Assembly: GCA_001313065.1 (NCBI GenBank)
Contig: BBFD01000015.1
Coordinates: forward strand, 1 to 28,143
DNA: 28,143 bases
Direction of reading: 5' to 3'
From: Silvimonas sp. JCM 19000
GTDB taxonomy: Bacteria > Pseudomonadota > Gammaproteobacteria > Burkholderiales > Chitinibacteraceae
Shown here: in pieces, positions 25,146 to 28,143 of the stretch
Layout: each line of letters starts with the position of its first letter
Position numbering within the stretch: the stretch's first letter is position 1
Position numbers and translations under genes: made by a program
Notes under the pieces: model-generated
The model's input: only the letters and a program-made list of their open reading frames with translations
Told to the model about the DNA's origin: nothing
The model's database searches: none

Positions 25146-26056
25146 ATGAGCTTTTCGCTCAAAAAAATGTGCGGTATTTTATTGCGGTGGCAGAAGCCGA
25201 ATCGATTACCGGCGCCACGCAAACGCTGAATATTTCGCAATCGGTGGTCACCGAGGCGATCAAGGCGCTGGAAGGCGAACTGGGCGCGCAATTGTTCCAG
25301 CGGCACGCGCGCGGCATGGTGCTCACCCATGCAGGCCACCAGTTTCTGCGCCACGCCCATCAAATTCTGGCAGCGGTGCGCAATGCGCAACAAGCGCTGT
25401 CGGCGCGGCCCGATACCATGACCGGGCGGCTGAATGTGGGCGTTACCGCAATGATGACCGGCTACTTTTTTGCCGTATCTGCTTGACCGCTACCGCCGCG
25501 TGTTCCCCAAAGTTGAAATCCGTGTGATTGAAGATCAGCGCGATTACATCGAGCATTTGCTGGTCAATGGCGAGCTCGATGTGGCGGTGTTGCTGGTTTC
25601 CAATATCGAGAACCGTCAGGCGATCGAGCTGAGTCGCTGGTCAAGGCGCCGTGGCGGCTGTGGCTGCCGGCCAATCACCCGATGCTGGAACTGGGCAGCG
25701 TCTCGCTCAACGAAATCGCCAGCGAAGCCATGATCATGCTCAAGGTGGACGAGCTGGAAGACAACACCACCACCTGGTGGCGCGCGGCGGGCTTGCGGCC
25801 CAATACCGTGATGCGCACCAGTTCCGTCGAGGCGGTGCGTAGCCTGGTGGCCACTGGGGCAGGTCTCGCAATCTTGCCGGATATGTTGTACCGGCCGTGG
25901 TCGCTCGATGGTGACCGGCTGGAAGTGCGCAACATCATGGAAGAGATGCCCACCGTCGAGATCGGCATTGCCTGGCGCCGCGGGCTGAAGATGTCCGAAG
26001 CCACGCAGAACTTCCTGGTGGTCGCGCGCGAACATAGCCGCGCCCACGCCCGCTAG
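25146..26056 (+). CDS. LysR-family transcriptional regulator (three frameshifts)
   Basis: The start MSFSLKNVRYFIAVAEAESI at 25146 is followed by the winged helix-turn-helix: TGATQTLNISQSVVTEAIKA, LEGELGAQLFQRHARGMVLT. The effector domain includes RLNVGVTAMMTGYFLPYLLD, LLVNGELDVAVLLVSN and SLVATGAGLAILPDMLYRPW. Breaks: the A-run 25161-25167 (two bases long), the T-run 25467-25472 (one base long), and a missing base near 25631 (ESLVKAPWRLWLPANHP expected). Re-joined length is about 302 residues, standard for LysR. It lies 416 bp upstream of, and in the same direction as, a polyamine-type ABC transporter, which it may control. LysR proteins usually regulate a divergent gene, so this is uncertain. 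Confidence 0.88.
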
Positions 26057-26068
26057 GCAGCCGGATAG

Positions 26069-26089
26069 CTATCTTTTTTTACAAGATAG
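26069..26089. repeat. Hairpin after lysR
   Basis: Arms CTATCTT and AAGATAG surround TTTTTAC, 12 bp after the lysR stop. The T-run lies in the loop rather than after the stem, so it is an unusual terminator at best. Confidence 0.4.
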
Positions 26090-26472
26090 GTGGGCCGCCC
26101 GCATCGCTTAATCCAATACCTTGCCGTAGCGGCCGGTGAGCCACTACAAGCGCGCGGCCGTTTAAAACGCACGCGCACCCAAACTGGCTCTAAGGCTTGC
26201 CGCGCTGCACCACGTCGGGCAAGCCGCGCGCTTGCTGCATTCGCCCCAGCGCCCGGGCAAAAAAAAGGCGGTCGCTCGCACCCGATCTGCTGCGCCATCC
26301 TGGCGCAAACGCCATTTGCCGCGCGCCGTCCGCTATCGCTTAAACCGATGGCGTGTATCTGCAAACGCGGCTGGCGGCCGTCAGCACGCCCTTTCTAGAA
26401 TGGCCCTCAGCTTACCGCACCGGCCCGGCCTCGGGTCGCCCTCGCGCAGCCAGACCCAAACGGAGAGAAAGC
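26090..26472. other. 383-bp region without a recognisable gene
   Basis: Probably the promoter region of the transporter genes. Open frames on both strands are Arg/Ala/Pro-rich, as expected by chance in GC-rich DNA. No promoter could be chosen with confidence. GGAGAG about seven bases before 26473 is the ribosome-binding site of the binding-protein gene. Confidence 0.5.
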
Positions 26473-27640
26473 ATGAGACAAATCAAATACATGGCTTTAC
26501 CCCTGGCAATCAGCCTGTTGTGTACGCAAACCTGGGCGGCCGCCCCGGTGACTCAGCTCGGAAAACCCGAAGGCCAGCTCAATATCATTGCCTGGCCCGG
26601 TTATATCGAACGGGGTGACAGCGACAAAAAAAGTACGACTGGGTTACCGGCTTTGAGAAAAAAACACCGGCTGCAAGGTCAACGTCAAAACCGCCGCCAC
26701 TTCGGATGAGATGGTCTCGCTGATGAATCAGGGCGGCTACGATCTGGTCACGGCCTCGGGCGACGCCAGTCTGCGTCTGGTGTATGGCAAGAAAGTGCAA
26801 GAGATCAACACGGCGCTGATCCCGTCGTGGAATACCGTAGAAAAGCGCCTGCAGGATGCGCCGTGGCATACCGTAGGCGGCAAGCATTACGGCGTGCCGT
26901 ATCAGTGGGGTGCCAACTTCCTCGCCTATAACACCAAGGTTTTCCCCAAGGCGCCCGATAGCTGGTCGGTGGTATTCGAAGAACAGAAACTGCCCGATGG
27001 CAAATCCAATAAAGGCCGCGTGCAAGCCTATGACGGCCCGATCTATATCGCCGATGCCGCGTTGTATCTGATGGCCAAACAGCCTGAGCTGGGGATCAAA
27101 GACCCGTACGAACTCAACGAGAAACAATACGCCGCCGCGCTCAAATTGCTGCGCGGGCAAAAGCCGCTGGTGCATCGCTACTGGCATGACGTCACCGTGC
27201 AAATGAATGACTTCAAGAACGAAGGCGTGGTGGCCTCCAGCGCATGGGGTTATATGGTCAATTCGCTGCAAGGCGAAAAAAAACCCCGTTCCCGGTGGCC
27301 GGGGTCATTCCGAAAGAGGCGCGTCGGGCTGGGCCGATACCACCATGCTGCACGCCAATGCCAAAAAATCTGACGTGTGCCTACAAGTGGATGGATTGGT
27401 CGCTTAACAAAAAAACTGCAATCCGATCTGGCGGAATGGTTTGGCTCCAATCCGGTGATTGTGGACGGCTGCAAAAACAAACCGGTGGGTGGCAGCGATG
27501 TCTGCGCCAGCAATGGCTACGCTCGCTTCGAGCATATCCATTTCTGGAAAACGCCGATCGCCAAATGCACCACGCAAGGCAGCTGCGTGCCCTATAGCCG
27601 CTGGACGCAAGACTTTATCGCCATCATGGGCGGGCGCTAA
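26473..27640 (+). CDS. Spermidine/putrescine-type ABC transporter substrate-binding protein (frameshifts)
   Basis: The Sec signal peptide MRQIKYMALPLAISLLCTQT is followed by WAA and a cleavage site near residue 24. The mature part shows LNIIAWPGYIERG, YDWVTGFEKNTGCKVNVKTA, SDEMVSLMNQGGYDLVTASG, GVPYQWGANFLAYNTKVFP and AYDGPIYIADAALYLM, matching PotD-like periplasmic proteins. The C-terminal part has several Cys residues (TCAYKWMD, GCKNK, DVCASNGYARF, KCTTQGSC) that could form disulfides. Breaks: A-runs 26624-26630, 26658-26664, 27277-27284, 27364-27369 and 27409-27415, and a missing G near 27317. Re-joined length is about 385 residues. The next gene is the transport ATPase. The exact substrate cannot be told from sequence. 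Confidence 0.88.
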
Positions 27641-27735
27641 CCGCGTGCTGAGTTCCACCCAGCGCCTTGGCCGGCGCGGACCACGCACCGGGCCGGCCGT
27701 ACGCTGCATGTTTTAAATTTTCTGGAAAACGCACC

Positions 27736-28143
27736 ATGACCCACGCCGTGCAACTGATCGATATCACCCGCCAGTACGGCGCGGTGACGGCGGTCGATCG
27801 TGTCTCGATCGACATTGCCGATGGCGAATTCTTTTCGATGCTGGGGCCGTCCGGTTCGGGCAAAACCACCTGCTTGCGCATGATTGCCGGGTTTGAACAG
27901 CCCAGCACGGGCCGCATTGTGTTGCACGGGCAGGAAGCCGCCGGCCTGCCGCCGTATCTGCGCGATATCAACACGGTGTTCCAGGATTACGCGTTGTTTC
28001 CGCATCTGAATATCCGCGACAACGTGGCTTATGGCCTGATGGTCAAAGGCATGGGCAAAGCGCAGCGTTACCGCGAGGCCGAAGCCGCGCTGGAAATGGT
28101 GGCGTTGGGCGGCTATGGCGCGCGCAAGCCCGGCCAGTTGTCC
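27736..28143 (+). CDS. ABC transporter ATP-binding protein, PotA-like (cut by the window end)
   Basis: MTHAVQLIDITRQYGAVTAV begins at 27736, with GGAAAA about seven bases upstream and 95 bp after the binding-protein gene. 136 codons are visible before the window ends. Walker A is GPSGSGKTTCLRMIAGFEQP (about residues 37-55), the Q-loop is NTVFQDYALFPHLN, and the frame ends at GARKPGQLS just at the ABC signature motif. The FQ(D/N)YALFPH form is typical of PotA/CysA-type importer ATPases. With the preceding binding protein it would energise polyamine-type uptake. Permease genes are expected beyond the window. Confidence 0.92.
   Translation, partial: MTHAVQLIDITRQYGAVTAVDRVSIDIADGEFFSMLGPSGSGKTTCLRMIAGFEQPSTGRIVLHGQEAAGLPPYLRDINTVFQDYALFPHLNIRDNVAYGLMVKGMGKAQRYREAEAALEMVALGGYGARKPGQLS

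Noticed and set aside
26053..26364. 103-codon minus-strand ORF between lysR and the binding-protein gene
   Set aside because: No conserved features, Ala/Arg-rich by composition, and it overlaps the likely regulatory region.
1..28143. CRISPR array, insertion sequence with terminal repeats, or replication origin
   Set aside because: No regularly spaced short repeats, transposase gene or DnaA-box cluster was seen. The only repeats are the Rhs cores and the R1-R3 elements.

Overview
The window looks like a betaproteobacterial chromosome, most likely of the order Neisseriales. The evidence is the rpsU-yqeY-dnaG-rpoD order, the style of the RpoD, TsaD and FAH-family proteins, and a GC-rich background. 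No species can be named from the sequence alone.

A caution applies to the whole window. Nearly every long housekeeping gene (gspE, gspF, sodB, dnaG, rpoD, nadE and others) is broken by single- or double-base frameshifts. Most lie in A/T runs of six or more that look one or two bases too long. Others lie where a G or C seems to be missing. Re-joining the frames gives full-length conserved proteins, so I read these as sequencing or assembly errors. Such genes are annotated as single CDS, with the break points stated.

Layout. 1-4772 (minus): a pseudopilus/secretion operon in the order gspG, gspF, gspE, then pilM-, pilN- and pilO-like genes, with ATGA-type overlaps. 5285-6465 (minus): a DUF3224 protein and iron superoxide dismutase. 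6771-8920 (plus): a CobD/CbiB-family membrane protein, an FAH-family hydrolase and a GNAT acetyltransferase. 8942-9955 (minus): tsaD, divergent from the macromolecular synthesis operon rpsU, yqeY, dnaG, rpoD (10108-14985). A CAU-anticodon tRNA with tRNA-Ile2 features follows at 15004.

15081 to about 20300 is accessory DNA beside that tRNA. It holds a 5'-truncated tyrosine recombinase and then a decayed array of Rhs 'tip' modules. At least four toxin-tail/immunity units follow one another: a toxin tail with a leucine-rich-repeat protein; Rhs A with a membrane protein; tip B with a small membrane protein; tip C with a small soluble protein. A roughly 115-bp repeat (R1-R3) encoding a signal-peptide-like hydrophobic segment and a GC hairpin lies after three of the four immunity genes. 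In the third unit the repeat is fused in frame to the Rhs tip, giving a compact predicted 'signal segment + Rhs tip + toxin domain' protein. This is the most interesting part of the window.

20561-28143: a small membrane-anchored zinc-ribbon protein, glutamine-dependent NAD+ synthetase (minus), a flavodoxin-family oxidoreductase (minus), a Ser/Thr/Ala-rich protein, a LysR regulator, and the start of a polyamine-type ABC transporter locus (binding protein, then an ATPase cut by the window end).
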